A stretch of DNA of 64,000 nucleotides. Origin: Neovahlkampfia damariscottae. Taxonomy: Eukaryota > Heterolobosea > Selenaionea > Neovahlkampfiida > Neovahlkampfiidae. The translations under genes were made by a program, and so were the position numbers. Position 1 is the stretch's first letter, and every line of letters begins with the position of its first letter. The DNA lies in NCBI GenBank assembly GCA_016618085.1, contig JABLTG010000003.1:1-64000 (forward strand), in the 5' to 3' direction. The notes under the pieces were generated by a model, which was given only the letters and a program-made list of their open reading frames with translations, had not been told where the DNA came from and did no database searches. Positions 21,142-32,959 of this stretch are shown here, piece after piece.

Positions 21142-22061
21142 TCAAATTGCTTGTTCAAACTGAATGAAAGACTGATTCATATTTTCGTCCAACTTCATGA
21201 CAGCAGCCAAATTATCACACCTCCCACAATACTGTGGTGCAGAGAAAACAGTGACTAAAGATTTTTCAAACATATACTGATATCCTTCCAAAACCAATCG
21301 ATGAGACCTACAAAACAAATCTAAATCATTGACAAGATTAAATTGTTTAAGAATATCAGATCCAAATAGAAACCCAGAATCCTTGGGAGCACCTAGTAGA
21401 AATTAATACCATTACAAAAATACATTGCCAGCCTTTTATTTCTTCAGGATCACTGTGCAATAAATCAATGATAGGACCTTCAACACCATTAAAACCAACT
21501 CGATTTAAAGTTTGAATTTTTTCAATGGTGTCAAATTCAGGAGATATTCCTGAATGAACACAAAATGCTTCACCGTTTACTACTGCAGCAAGTGGAAAAT
21601 AAGTTACTGTATCCATGAAATATTCAAATGGGCTCAAATTATATTTTGTATTGCATTCATCATAGAATCCATAATACTTTGACAATTCAACATGTTCAAA
21701 ACTTCCACGAAGTAAGATAATTTCTTTTGGGTATTTAATTTTCAATAAAATTAAAAAAGTCAAGGTTTCAACTGATTGTTTTCCTCTGTTGATGTAATTG
21801 CCCTAAAAAATAAGTTTTTTTTTTTTTTTTTGATACCATGAATATGTATTTTGTTTTTGGTAATTTCCCTGATATTTTAAACAGTTCTAATAAATCAAAA
21901 TATTGTCCACAAATGTTTCCGCATATTGAAATTGGAGCTTGACAAGGAATAACATTTGGTTCTTCAATCAGAATTTCTTTCACTAAAATGCATATTTTTT
22001 TGATTTCTTGAGTCGTAAGAAGTTCACATTTTTTAACTTTTTCAATCAATTCATCAATCAT
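21142..22061 (-). CDS. PPP-family (PP2A/PP4/PP6-like) pseudophosphatase
   Basis: Three exons, 22061-21837, 21802-21424 and 21392-21142; 284 residues, slightly under the PP2A catalytic length of about 305. The fold spans the whole catalytic domain: PISICGNICGQYFDLLELF, GNYINRGKQSVETL, LRGSFEHVELSKYYGFYDEC, FPLAAVVNGEAFCVHSGISP, GWQ...SGFLFGSDILKQFN, SHRLVLEGYQ, VFSAPQYCGRCDN. The metal motifs are altered: GDxHG is GNICG, GDYVDRG is GNYINRG, GNHE is GSFE. Four of six metal ligands and the general-acid His are gone, while the two later His ligands remain. It cannot work as a normal metallophosphatase and may bind substrates or regulatory subunits. Introns, frame and codon use are intact, so it is not a decaying copy. 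TGATTGG lies at 22105-22111. Confidence 0.9.
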
Positions 22062-22119
22062 CAGTGTTGATCAGTGTTGAAACAGCTTGGAAACAACAAA
22101 ATTATGATTGGTCAAAGAT

Positions 22120-23465
22120 TTATTTGTTGAATTCATTCACAAAATGAACTGTTTTAAATTGTTTTCGAAACTCTATGATATCCATTTTAACCTTTAAAGG
22201 GTCTTCTTGGTTTAATATTACTCTTTTTAGAAAATTAGCAATTTCTTTCATGTGATTTTCTTTTACTCCTCTCTTTGTCATTTCTTGAACACCTATTCTT
22301 AAACCTGTTGCTTTATCAGGCATATCTATGTCACATGCAATGATATTTGATTTTTCTAAAAGCAATGAATCTTCTAAACCTGTTCTTTGCAAAGATCTCA
22401 AAGCCAAAATATGTGACTGAGTAAATTGATTTCCTTTTTTTGATTTTCTTTGAAATACTTCAAATCCTTCGTTAGTTAGTTCTAATGCAAGTGTTTGAGC
22501 ATTTCCAACACATTGTTTTGCGTAATCTTTTCCAAAATCGATCAAATCCAATAAGGTGACACACATTGATGGTATTCTGGCCATATTAAAATTTGCTACT
22601 AATCCAGGATAAATTCTATTGCAAACTTTTTCATACAACTCTTTGTCATTGGTAAGAATCATTCCTCCATTTGGACCACCAAATGATTTATAAGTACTTG
22701 ATGTCATAATATGAGCACCTTCATCTAAAGGCATTTCATTTTGATAGTATCCTCCTTGAATTAATCCAGACGAATGAGCAGCATCATATAAAATCTTGAT
22801 TTCGTACTTGTCAGCAATTTTACGAATTTCTTTGATATTATGAGGAAACAGAGGCATTGAAGTTCCAAGTATAATCATTTTTGGCAGCTTTTTAAATTTT
22901 TCAAAAATGGTTTTGATTTGTGAATCTAATTCTTCAATTTTGACATCAAAATTTTCTTCAATATCAAATGGAATGTCAAATATATTCAATCCATATAACC
23001 CAGAAATACCTGTTTTTATTGTTATTTATTCTTTCTTTTACCTTCTGATTTGTGTGTTGGATGAGGACAAGCTGATTCATGCAAAGATAAAAGTATATCA
23101 CCAGGTTCACATATCGACATAATTGAAATAGTATATGCTTGAGCACCAGTTAGAGGTCTCAAGTCAGCATATTTACATTTGAATAATTTCTTTGTTAAAT
23201 CAATACCAAGCTGTTCTATTTCGTCTGAATATTGTAAACCACGTTCAAATTTTTCTCCAGGAAATCCAAGTGAAATTCTTGAACCTAATGAAGAATTTAA
23301 CAATTCTTGTGCTTTTGGGTTCAAAACATTGTTTGCTGCTTCAAGTATGAGACATTCATTGTCATAATATTGTTCGTGTTTTTTTATTGTTGTCAACAGT
23401 TGTTTGTAAATATTTTGACTATTTCTTCGGGTAAATAAATTTTTTGGAAATGAACCTTTTCTCAT
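22120..23465 (-). CDS. Serine hydroxymethyltransferase-like PLP enzyme (divergent)
   Basis: Two exons, 23465-23042 and 23009-22120 (32-base intron), 437 residues. PLP fold-type I hallmarks of SHMT are present: the PLP-stacking LYDAAHSSGLIQGG, the Schiff-base Lys in TSSTYKSFGGPNGG (classical TTTHKTLRGPRGG), and the carboxylate-binding Arg in TGLRIGVQEMTKRG. The N-terminal catalytic Glu is in LEAANNV, but the paired Tyr of the folate/substrate site (GYPGxRYYGG) is replaced in GFPGEKFERGL. It may therefore be a folate-independent aldolase or alpha-methylserine-type enzyme rather than housekeeping SHMT. The first 20 residues are basic with no acids, compatible with an organellar targeting peptide. 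CCAATCA at 23494-23500 lies 28 bases upstream. Confidence 0.8.
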
Positions 23466-23655
23466 TTTGCTTTTTAACGTTCAAAACAGACAACCAATCA
23501 GAATTATTTCATTGACAGAAATTGTATTGCTTCTAATTTATTGAGAATTCCTGACTTTTTTTGAAAAACAATCGCAAAAAATACAATTTATTTTTTATTG
23601 GATTTTGGACGTGGTTAATTTTTATTGGACACTTCTCTGAGTAATTGAATAAAGG

Positions 23656-26600
23656 ATGAAGATTAACGAAATTCACCGTGCTGCGGCTTTAACATGGTGT
23701 CCATGTACAGAACATACAGATATCATCGCTACTGGTAGTATTGCTGGTAGTTTAGAAGATTTTTCTTCTGGTTCAAAAATTGAATTGTTTGCGAAAGATT
23801 TAAACAGTTCAGAAGCTAAATTATTAGGAAGTACAAATGCAAATGATAGATTCAATAGATTATCATGGGGTAATCCATTACCTGAAACTTATTCATATGG
23901 TATCATTGCTGGAGCTATGGTGGATGGTACTGTTGGTATTTGGGATGCTTCAAAAATTATTGATGAAGAAAAAACAAAAGACTCACTTTTGACTACTTTA
24001 GATAAACATACAGGTTCTGTTCGTGGACTTTCTTTCAACAAATTACAACCAAATTTGATGGCAACAGCTGGAGAAGACTCAATGATGTATATTTGGAATT
24101 TACAAAAACCAGAAGCACCTGTAGGTTACACTATTCCTGGTAAAAATCCACATACAAATCATGTTATTTCAAACGTTGCTTGGAATCAAAAATTTGACTA
24201 TGTTTGGTTTTTTTTTTTTTTTAATTTTTTTTTAGATTTTAGCAACAAGTTCACATCAAGGTTCTACTGTAGTCTGGGATTTAAAGAATAAAAAACCACT
24301 CAGTACTTTAAAAAATCCAAATACAAAAGATATTAGACGATATTCATCACTTGCTTGGAATCCAGAAGCACCAACTGAATTATTAATTGCTTGTGAAGAT
24401 GATTCATCACCTGTTATTGAATATTGGGATTTACGTAAAGCACATCAACCTTTGAGAGTTTGAAAAAAAAAAAATTAATTTTTTTTAAAAGGAGTTTACT
24501 GGTGGTCACACAAAAGGAATTTTATCAGTTTCATGGTGTCCAGATGATTCAAATCTTCTTTTATCAGGAGGTAAAGATAATAGAGTTATAATTTGGAATC
24601 CTTCAAATGGTGAAATTCTTGGTGAATTACCATCATCTTCAGCTTGGATAAATGATGTTCAATGGTCATCAAGACCATCTATACTGTCAACTGCTTCATA
24701 TGATGGAATTGTAAGTTGATAAAAAAAAAACTTAATTTTCTTTCTTAGATATCAATCCTTTCACTTCAAGATTCGAGTGGAGAACCTAATGAAAATGTTT
24801 CATCAGGTAATATTTCAGGATTTGAACAAGCTCTTGGAACTCAAAACACTCAAAAAGTTGTTAAGAAAAACGTTTTCAAAACAGCACCAAAATGGTTACA
24901 AAGACCAGTTGGAGTTTCATTTGGATTTGGTGGAAAATTATATTCATTCAATTCAAAATCACGTTCAGTCAAAGTTTGATTTTTTTTTTTTTTAACACTT
25001 TAAAAAAAAGGTTGACTCATTTGTCTCAGATGCAGAATTTACAAAAAGATCATTAGAGTTTGAAAACATTATTAAAGAAAAATCCTATCAAAAATATATT
25101 GATAGAAAGCTTGAAAGTTGTAAACCAAAAGAACAATTAATGTGGAATGTTATGAAATCACTTTTTGATGATAATTTTTCAGAATCACTTTTGAAATGTT
25201 TAGGATTTGATAAAGAAGAAATAAAAAAGAAAGTAGAAGAAAAAATACAAAATCCAGAAGAAGTTACAAATGAAGATGAAAAAACTGAAGCTAAACTTAC
25301 AAAAGAAACAGCTGATGAACTTTTAACTTCTTCTTTAATGGTGAATGATTTTGAATCAGCTGTTGAAGTTAGTTTATTAGCTGGTAATATGAGTGATGCT
25401 CTTGTCTTGGCTGCTTGTAAAGGTGGTGAACTTTGGGAAAAAACAAGAACAAAATATTTATCAACTAAAAAATCAATCATGGGAACTCTTTCATTAATTT
25501 TAAATCATAAACTTGAAGACCTTGTCAAAGATTCAGATTTGGAAAAATGGAAAGAAACTTTATCATTAATTTCAACTTTTGGAAAAGAAAAATTCCAAAG
25601 TGCTTCAGGTATGTTTTTTTTTTTTTTTTTTTTACTTTTTTTTAGAACTTTTGGCAAAAAGACTTGAAGAAGAGAAGTTTGATGTTCAATCTGCAACTAT
25701 TTGTTATATGTGTTCAAGAAATCCAGAAAAAACAATTTCCATTTGGTTAAATACACTCGGAACAAAAAAAGATACTGAAGCATTGGTTGAATTTATGGAA
25801 AAAGTTTTGATTTATCAACAAACTTTATCATCATCAACTGTTATTAAATTATCACCTGAACTTGTTGAAAAATATTCAGAATATGCTTCTTTATTAGCTT
25901 CACAAGGTTTAATGTCAAGTTCTTTAAGATATTTGAATATGATTCATGCTCTTTCAAATGATGAAAAATTAGATCTTTTAAGATTTAGAGTTTATCATTC
26001 TTTATCAAAACCATTTGGTGATGTTCCAAAAAATCCATTTAAGAAACTTCAAATTCAAGAAACAAAAAAAGAAACTCATCAAAAACAACAATTAGGAGGA
26101 AGTCAGCAAAATATGCCACAAAATTGGAATGGACAAGTTGTTCAACAACCACAACAATTTAATCAACAACAACAACAACAACAACAACAACCACAACAAT
26201 ACAATACTCCTTATCCATCACCATTTCAACATCAAAATATTCCACGTGGAGGACCAGTTCAAAATCAAACTCAAACATCACAACAAGTTAATACTCCACC
26301 AAAAGAGTTTGGAACAGGAACACATTGGAATCAACCAAAAACAGATTTAAGTGCTCCAATGGTACCATTTTCACAAGTAGGAACAAATCCAATGATGAAT
26401 AAGCAAATGCCACCACCAACATCTGAAAAAGTTTTCAATCCACAAATGCCACAATCATCATTAGATTTAATGAAACAAAAAGAAGAAATTGTTCAACCAA
26501 AAGTTATTCAAAATACAAAACAAACAATACTTCAATTTGATGTCAATTCAGTTCAAGGCGATGCTCAAATGATCATTGATGCGTTAAACAAAGCTCTTCA

Positions 26601-26874
26601 TAAGTGTTTCTCAGGAAATGTTTCAGATAAAAATTTAACAAAGAAAAGAATGGTTGAAAGTGGATTAAATTCATTATTTGAAGATTATAAATCAAATAAA
26701 ATTGGAAATGAATTAACAGCTGATTTATTACAATACGCAAAATATTTAAATGAACAAAATTATTCTGGAACAGAAGAAATGATCAAATCACTTTCATCAA
26801 CACATTGGAAAGAAACAAAATCATTTTCAAAAGGTCTAAAATTTTTGAATCAAATTTTAAAAGATACAAAATAA
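23656..26874 (+). CDS. SEC31: COPII coat protein SEC31
   Basis: Six exons: 23656-24201, 24236-24457, 24492-24710, 24749-24973, 25011-25608, 25646-26874; introns 34-38 bases; 1012 residues. A seven-bladed WD40 propeller occupies about 1-340 ([41 protein letters not shown]), followed by an alpha-solenoid (about 370-720) with the SEC31-type [23 protein letters not shown] Pro/Gln-rich disordered region (about 760-880, including a poly-Gln run) should contact SEC23, and a C-terminal helical domain ends the protein. It forms the outer COPII cage at ER exit sites. ATTGG boxes lie at about 23597 and 23630. Confidence 0.95.
26164..26190 (+). repeat. CAA microsatellite encoding poly-Gln in SEC31
   Basis: Nine uninterrupted CAA codons inside a longer Gln/Pro-rich part of SEC31 (about 26147-26208). 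The run is in frame and falls in the disordered linker, where length variation would be tolerated. Confidence 0.85.
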
Positions 26875-26898
26875 AATTTTTTTATAAAAAAACACTTT

Positions 26899-27471
26899 TT
26901 ATTTTCTGATACATTTACCATTTTTTAAAATTTTTCCAGTTTCACAACGCATAATTTTTGAGCATCTAAAAGGACTTTTTCTTTCATAACCTTGTGGGCA
27001 TTCAATTGGTTCCATTGATTTTGGTAAGTTGACTTTTACATTTGGTTCTTGTGGTACAACGAATTTTGGTACTTTTGGATATTTATTTTTATATTCTTCA
27101 GTAACAACACACTTTTTGTTTGCATTTAATTGGTATCCAGTAGGACAATGAGTAACATGATCTTCAGGTTCATCTAAAAGAACAATTTTTATACATTGAG
27201 AGTCGGAAATTCTTGAGTAATCTGGTGGGCAAATATCTTTTGATTTGATTTTATGGATACATTTAATTCCATCTTGTTTAAATTTTGGTGGACATTTAGT
27301 GAGAAATTTAGCATCAGCAGGTAATTCTTTATAATGTGGGTATGGTATATTCACTGGAATTGTTTTGATATGTTCTCTTTTGATTGTTGTAGTTTTTACT
27401 TCTGGACACTGGTTTCCATAAGCAAAATTTACGAATAATAATGCAAGTAAAACACAGAGAATTGTCTTCAT
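26899..27471 (-). CDS. Secreted protein with tandem two-cysteine repeats
   Basis: Single exon, 190 residues from the ATG at 27471; the frame extends upstream but without an ATG. Residues 1-19 form a signal peptide (MKTILCVLLALLFVNFAYG). The mature protein has about five copies of a short repeat of the form CPxGY-(5-10)-CI/V: CPPKFKQDGIKCI, CPPDYSRISDSQCI, CPTGYQLNANKKCV, CPQGYERKSPFRC, CETGKILKNGKCI. The spacing resembles apicomplexan oocyst wall protein repeats. A cyst-wall or extracellular-matrix role is possible but only inferred. TGATTGG at 27498-27504 is 27 bases upstream. It shares a promoter interval of about 145 bases with the divergent epoxide hydrolase gene. Confidence 0.75.
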   Translation of the reverse strand: MKTILCVLLALLFVNFAYGNQCPEVKTTTIKREHIKTIPVNIPYPHYKELPADAKFLTKCPPKFKQDGIKCIHKIKSKDICPPDYSRISDSQCIKIVLLDEPEDHVTHCPTGYQLNANKKCVVTEEYKNKYPKVPKFVVPQEPNVKVNLPKSMEPIECPQGYERKSPFRCSKIMRCETGKILKNGKCIRK

Positions 27472-27606
27472 CTTTTGTTCTTGACTTGGGTGAAATTGAT
27501 TGGTCAATTCAACAAAACAACAAATAAGATTTTTCGACCATAAAACTTGATTTTTTTATTCTATTCCTCATTCCTCGATGTTTTTTTAATTCAAAAATCT
27601 CGCCGA

Positions 27607-27613
27607 CCAATCA
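27607..27613 (+). promoter_or_regulatory. CCAATCA element two bases before a start codon
   Basis: CCAATCA ends at 27613 and the epoxide hydrolase ATG begins at 27616. If this is the functional promoter element, transcription must start within or just beside it and the leader is nearly absent. The same motif precedes most genes in the window at 5-75 bases. Confidence 0.5.
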
Positions 27614-27615
27614 AG

Positions 27616-28961
27616 ATGAAGTATTTTTTACTGGTTTTTGTGACATTCTTCAACCTCATCATTGCTAATGCAATTGTACCTTTTAAAATAAATGTCTCAG
27701 ATGATGCTTTAAAAGACTTGAACAAAAGACTTTCAACAACAAGAATGGCTGACCAACTAAAAAACACAACCTGGGAATATGGAACAAGTCAACAAGAATT
27801 ACAAAATCTGATTCATCACTGGAAAACGAAGTATGACTGGAAGCAAAGAGAAAAATATTTAAACACTTTTCCACATTTCAAAACAAAAATTAATAACTTG
27901 AATATTCATTTCATTCACAAAAAATCAAAAAAACCAAATTCAAAAACTATAATCATGTTACATGGATGGCCAGGTAGTTTTGTTGAATGTTTAACAGTGA
28001 TTAATTCATTAACTGGTAAATTGTTTTTGTTTCTCAAATTTAATTTTTTCACAGAATCAAAAGGAAAGGAGAACTTTAATTTTGTTTGTCCATCTTTACC
28101 AGGTTATGGATTCAGTGATAAACCAACAGAAAAAGGATTTGATATTAAAAAAATCGCGTTAACTTTTGTTAAACTAATGGAAAGATTAAATTATACAGAA
28201 TATATCGTTCAAGGTTTTTTTTGTGGAAAATAAACATTATTTAGGTGGTGACTGGGGAAGTTTTATTGCAACCATCATGGCAAGTAATGATAAAAAACAT
28301 TGTAAAGCGGTTCATATAAATTTTGCAGCTGCAAATCCACCACAGAAAACGATTTTTCAAATGATCAAAACAGGGTTAACTTATTTATTCCCAAGGTTGT
28401 TTCTATCAGAAATAGAGATTGAATTACTCACCAGAAGCATGGAAAAATTGGTGTCTGGTATTGGATATTTCGTTCTACAGTCAACAAAACCACAAACAAT
28501 TTCGTATGCATTGAATGGTAAGTTTCTATGAATATTTAAAGAATTTAAAAGATTCTCCTGTTGGTTTGGCAGCTTATATTTTTGAAAAATTTCATGGTTG
28601 GAGTGAAGATTATAAAAAGATTGACAAGAATTTAATTTTGGATAATATTATGATTTATTGGGTGACTGAAACTATTTCTTCATCAGTGAGAACATATTAT
28701 GAATTTGTTCATGTTTATGGGTTGAGAAATTCAGAAGACTTCATTGAACAACCTACTGGGTATCTGGGATTGCCTTTTGATTTAAGTATGTCGCCAAAAA
28801 GTTGGTTGTTGTATAAGTACAATTTGATTAGATACAATCTTAAGAACAGAGGCGGACATTTTGCTTCTTTGGAAGAAACTGAAATATTTGTCGAAGATGT
28901 TCGTGAATTCATTGGAGATGTTCAAAAAATCACCAAATTAAGGTACCAAAATGAGCTGTAA
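27616..28961 (+). CDS. Secreted or luminal epoxide hydrolase (EPHX1-like)
   Basis: Four exons, 27616-28015, 28055-28213, 28245-28517, 28552-28961; introns 39, 31 and 34 bases; 413 residues. A signal peptide or anchor (MKYFLLVFVTFFNLIIANA) is followed by the EHN cap domain (ISVSDDALKDL-like, then WKTKYDWKQREKYLN) and the alpha/beta-hydrolase core: oxyanion motif LHGWPGSFVE, LPGYGFSDKP, nucleophile Asp in QGGDWGSF, a lid with Tyr, and the catalytic His in RGGHFASLEE. Relatives are microsomal and juvenile-hormone epoxide hydrolases, which open epoxides with water. All catalytic elements are visible. The substrate is unknown. Confidence 0.9.
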
Positions 28962-29206
28962 ATCTCCAAATTCAAACGCATTTAAACGAATAAATATGTT
29001 CGTTTTCATTAATTAATGATCCATTTGTGGGCAGCAAAAGACCTTCCAATATAAGAAATATTTCTTTTCCTTTTTTGTATTTTTTTTGACAAAATAGGTC
29101 ATTAGAACTGCTTAACAGAGGTTTCTATTTCAATTTTGGTGATAAATAATTTTTGAACCTTGGTCCAATAAAACTTCAACGGTAACCAAAAAAAAGTCAA
29201 ACAACA

Positions 29207-30052
29207 ATGACGAAGAAGAGAAAAGAAATAATAACAGACCTTGATACTTTTGGAGAGTTCCTTAATGAGTTTGAAGAACAACACACCAAGGAAGGTACTA
29301 CCAGACAACTATTGTTCTAACTTCTTTTAAAAGAAACGAAGAAAAAATTTCAGACCCAAAATACAAGAAAAGAAGAAGTTATCAAAGACTTGGATACATT
29401 TGGTGATTTCTTAGGTGAATTTGATGAACAACACGATTTAGATGGTAAGTTATTTTTTTTTTCGTGCTAATTCTTTTTAGTAACATTAAACCATCAACAT
29501 AAGGGATTCTCATTGAAGAGGTTATTCCACCATGAACAAAAGAAAAAAGAAATCACATACACCGACTTTCCGAGTAAAAACTGACATTTTTTTTGTTGAC
29601 TTTTAATAGAGTACTTGAAGAAGTACAGTTTGACCCATATGTTACAATATCCAAAACTCAGAGAATACTTGAAAAAAAGTTCAGAAAAATCATTTTGTGC
29701 AGAGAATGTAGATTTTTACGAAGCCATTTTAGATTTTAAAAAATTGAAAAAACAACATGATAGAAATGCAAAAGCAAATGAAATATATTACTCCTTTTTA
29801 GAATTAGGTTCACCTAATGAAGTTAATTTATCTGATCAACAAAAACAAATTATTTACTCAAAAATTAATTGTGCTCCAAAAAATTTGTTTGATGCTGTCG
29901 AATATGAAATACAAAACATGATAAAAACGGAAAATTATTACAGATTCATACACACAGAAGATGATTTCGGTCGAATGTTGCAAGAACATGAAAACATAAT
30001 TTTGAAAGGTGGTCCATCTGGATCAAGTCGGTCAAGTGGAAACATTGCTTGA
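29207..30052 (+). CDS. Small RGS-domain protein with a duplicated N-terminal exon motif
   Basis: Four exons, 29207-29294, 29334-29444, 29481-29573, 29610-30052; introns 36-39 bases; 244 residues. Exons 1 and 2 each encode one copy of the same motif: ITDLDTFGEFLNEFEEQH and IKDLDTFGDFLGEFDEQH. Exon 3 is a basic linker. Exon 4 carries the RGS domain (about 97-215): YLKKYSLTHMLQYPKLREYL, then FCAENVDFYEAILDFKKL, then the ending NYYRFI. The Ser/Gly-rich tail is disordered. A GTPase-activating role toward G-alpha is inferred; the acidic LDTFGxFL motif could be a docking peptide. CCAAT at 29165-29169 is about 38 bases upstream. Confidence 0.82.
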
Positions 30053-30206
30053 ACAATAAATATTAAAATTTTTGGACTTTTCGCTAAGTCTTGTGTCGGA
30101 GATTAAAATTTTCGGCTAAAAAACAACCAATGAATTCATTACCCGATTTTGATCCATTTTTGGAAATTTGGTTTTGTCCCTTGTCCAATTACATTTCTTC
30201 AATTTC

Positions 30207-32715
30207 ATGAAAAGAAGAAGCGGTTTGTATGAAGGACTTCAAGGTCTTTTTGCAAATGCATTTGGTCCAAATGAAAGTTATGAGTCAATAAACTCGAATG
30301 ATATTGACGTAAAAAAAACAAAAACAACAACACCAACCACAAAAGAAATTGAAAAAAAAAAATTCAATAATCCAAATTTTAAAGTTCAAGAAGAAGAAAT
30401 AGATACTGAAAGAACTCTCAGAAGTAGAATACCAACCATGTATATGAAACCAAATCAACAAAAAAAACAAAGAATTGTCATCATTAAAATGTTTGAAAAA
30501 GGAACAAACTATTCAAAAATTATACCAAGAACAATTTCCTTCTTATCTCAAAAAAGATCAAAATATTTAAAACCAGGCGAAAAACTTAATATTTCAGAAA
30601 TTGAAGTCGAAATTTTAATTAAATTAATGAGACAAGATGATCCATGGCTTGAAGAAGTTTCACCAATAACAACAATCCGTATGCTCGATGAAAAATCAAA
30701 AAAATTGATTGATGTCACTGGAAAAGAAGTGTTAAAAATTTCTGATTTGGAAGAAACTTGTTTTTCATTTTTTGTAAAAAGAGAAAATGGTTATCGAGGA
30801 AAAGATGAATTCAAAATTTTTGATTCATTCAAAGAAGCAATTAAATTTGTAAAAAAATATTCACAACAACCAAATTCAAATGTCTGTCGTTATTATGATT
30901 TATATCATCATGGTTATACAATCATTGATCCAGAAGTTGAATTTCCTGTTTACAGAGCAGGAACAAGTCTTGTTAAAATTTTATTTCAAGAAAAAGAAAT
31001 TTTTATTCCAGAAAAAAAAGAAACAAAAAAAATTGAAGTTGCTTCAGAAGAAGATGTAGTTATTGAAGAATGTAAATTTGATATTGAATATAATAAGAAA
31101 CAGAGTTTTCTTGAAGTTTATGAATTCTCAAAATATGTCAATCCAAAATTAATTCCATTAAAAGATCATGAATGTACTTTGGAAACTGAAGTAATCAAAT
31201 GTTTTTTTTTTTGACATTTTTTTTTAGAAAGTAAGAATTGTCACTTGGAAAAAAATCAAACAACTTCCAAAAACAAGAAATGAATTACAAAAATTGAAGA
31301 AATACACAGATTTAGGTATTCCTCCAAAATTACGAAGAGAAATTTATTTTGTGGCTACTGAAACAGTACCTGATGAAAAAGAATATGAAAATATTTTTAA
31401 AAGAGTTTTTGAAACTTATTACCCAATAGATTTCAAAAGAAAAGATGTCAATCCTGAAATATTTCCAACTTTTGGAGGTGACTTCAAACCAGATTTTTAT
31501 TATTTAAATGAAGAAGGTTCAAAAGCAGCAAAAAGAATTCTATGTGTTTTAGCATTTCATAATGGTGAATTACAATATTGTCCAAGAATTGTTCATATTT
31601 GTTGTTTACTTTTATCAGTGATGGAAGAGTTTGAATGTTATCAAGTTATCAATAATATGTTGAAACTTTCAAAAGATACAAATTTCTATATGAGAACAAA
31701 TATATATGAAAATGCAATTCATTTTTATAGTTTTGATAAAATGATTGAAAAGTATGAGAGTAAAATCTCGACTCATCTTAAAAATATTCATTATGATTAT
31801 CTTGAACTTCATAAAAAATGGTATAATGATTTTTGTCATGAAATTGTTCCTTATAGAAATTTACTCGGTATTTTTGATCGTTATATGGTTGAAGGTTTAA
31901 ATGAGTTGTGTCAATCTGCTTATTCAGTTTTCAAATCAAATGAAAAAACTATTTTGACTTTAAAAACAGCAGAAGAAGTTTCTCAATTTTTGAGAACTAG
32001 AACACCTGCTGAAACTGATGTGTTCAAGTATAAAGTCACTGGAAACTTCAAAGCTTTTGAACCACAAGTAAAACCATATGTTGATAAATTGATTTTCAAT
32101 GCAAAATTTGATCGATATTCAAGACCTGTTATTTTGGAACCTTCAAAAATTATTGACAATCCAAATCATTGGGAGTATTTATGTCATAATCTTCCTTATG
32201 GTCAGAGACTTAAAAAATTATCAATGTTTTATACAACTAAAAAAGATGGTTACAATTTAGGCAACATTTATTCACATGCAAAAAATGTTGGACCTATGAT
32301 TATTTTAATTGAAGCAAAACCTATTGATCCAAATGCACAGTCAGAAGTTGTTCAAGATGTTCGTTCACATATTTTGGGTGTTTATTGTGGAGAAGAGATA
32401 AACTTTTCAAATTCTTATGAAGGTACCACAGACACAATGGTTTTTTCATTGAAGCCAGAACACAAATCATTCAGATGGACAAAAAAGAATGATTATTTTT
32501 CTTTGGGAAAAGAAAATACTTTAAGCTTTGGTGGAGGAGGGTAAATTTTTGGTTTGTTGTTAACATCTTTTAGTGATGGACCTGCAATCACATTAGACTC
32601 AGATTTATATAGAGGTTCAAGTTTTAGTTGCGAAACATTTGATAATGAACCTCTTTGTGGAAAATTCAATGACTTTTTAGTGTCATCTATCGAAATTTAC
32701 AAATTCAAATTATAA
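30207..32715 (+). CDS. TBC1D24: TBC plus TLDc domain protein (TBC1D24-like)
   Basis: Three exons, 30207-31190, 31228-32540, 32574-32715; introns 37 and 33 bases; 812 residues. A basic N-terminal region of about 300 residues has no recognised domain. A divergent TBC domain follows (about 350-560), opening with GIPPKLRREIYFVATE and including HICCLLLSVMEEFECYQ; the Arg and Gln fingers of active RabGAPs are not apparent. The C-terminal TLDc domain (about 650-812) is clear: LSMFYTTKKDGYNLGNIY, VGPMIILIEA, FRWTKKNDYF, LSFGGGGDGPAITLD, CETFDNEPLC. TBC1D24/Skywalker proteins act in vesicle traffic and the TLDc domain binds V-ATPase in related proteins. The start at 30207 is the first ATG of the frame; a 25-codon upstream ORF from 30130 overlaps it as ATGA. 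CCAATGA lies at 30127-30133. Confidence 0.85.
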
Positions 32716-32959
32716 TTGAATTTTCATCCATTGTTGAACCAATAATTTTTGAACTTTTTGATATTTTTATTTTATACTAGGGTTAAAAAAAGAAGAAATA
32801 TTTCAAAATAAAAATCAAATTTGGAGTTGGATTCAAAATGAAAAAACTAAGGAGATTATCCAATAGAATTCATCAACCAATCATCATCATTCTGTTTATC
32901 CAATCAATTTATAACCACAGACATAAAAGGACCATGAAGGTAAAAATATTAGACCTAAA

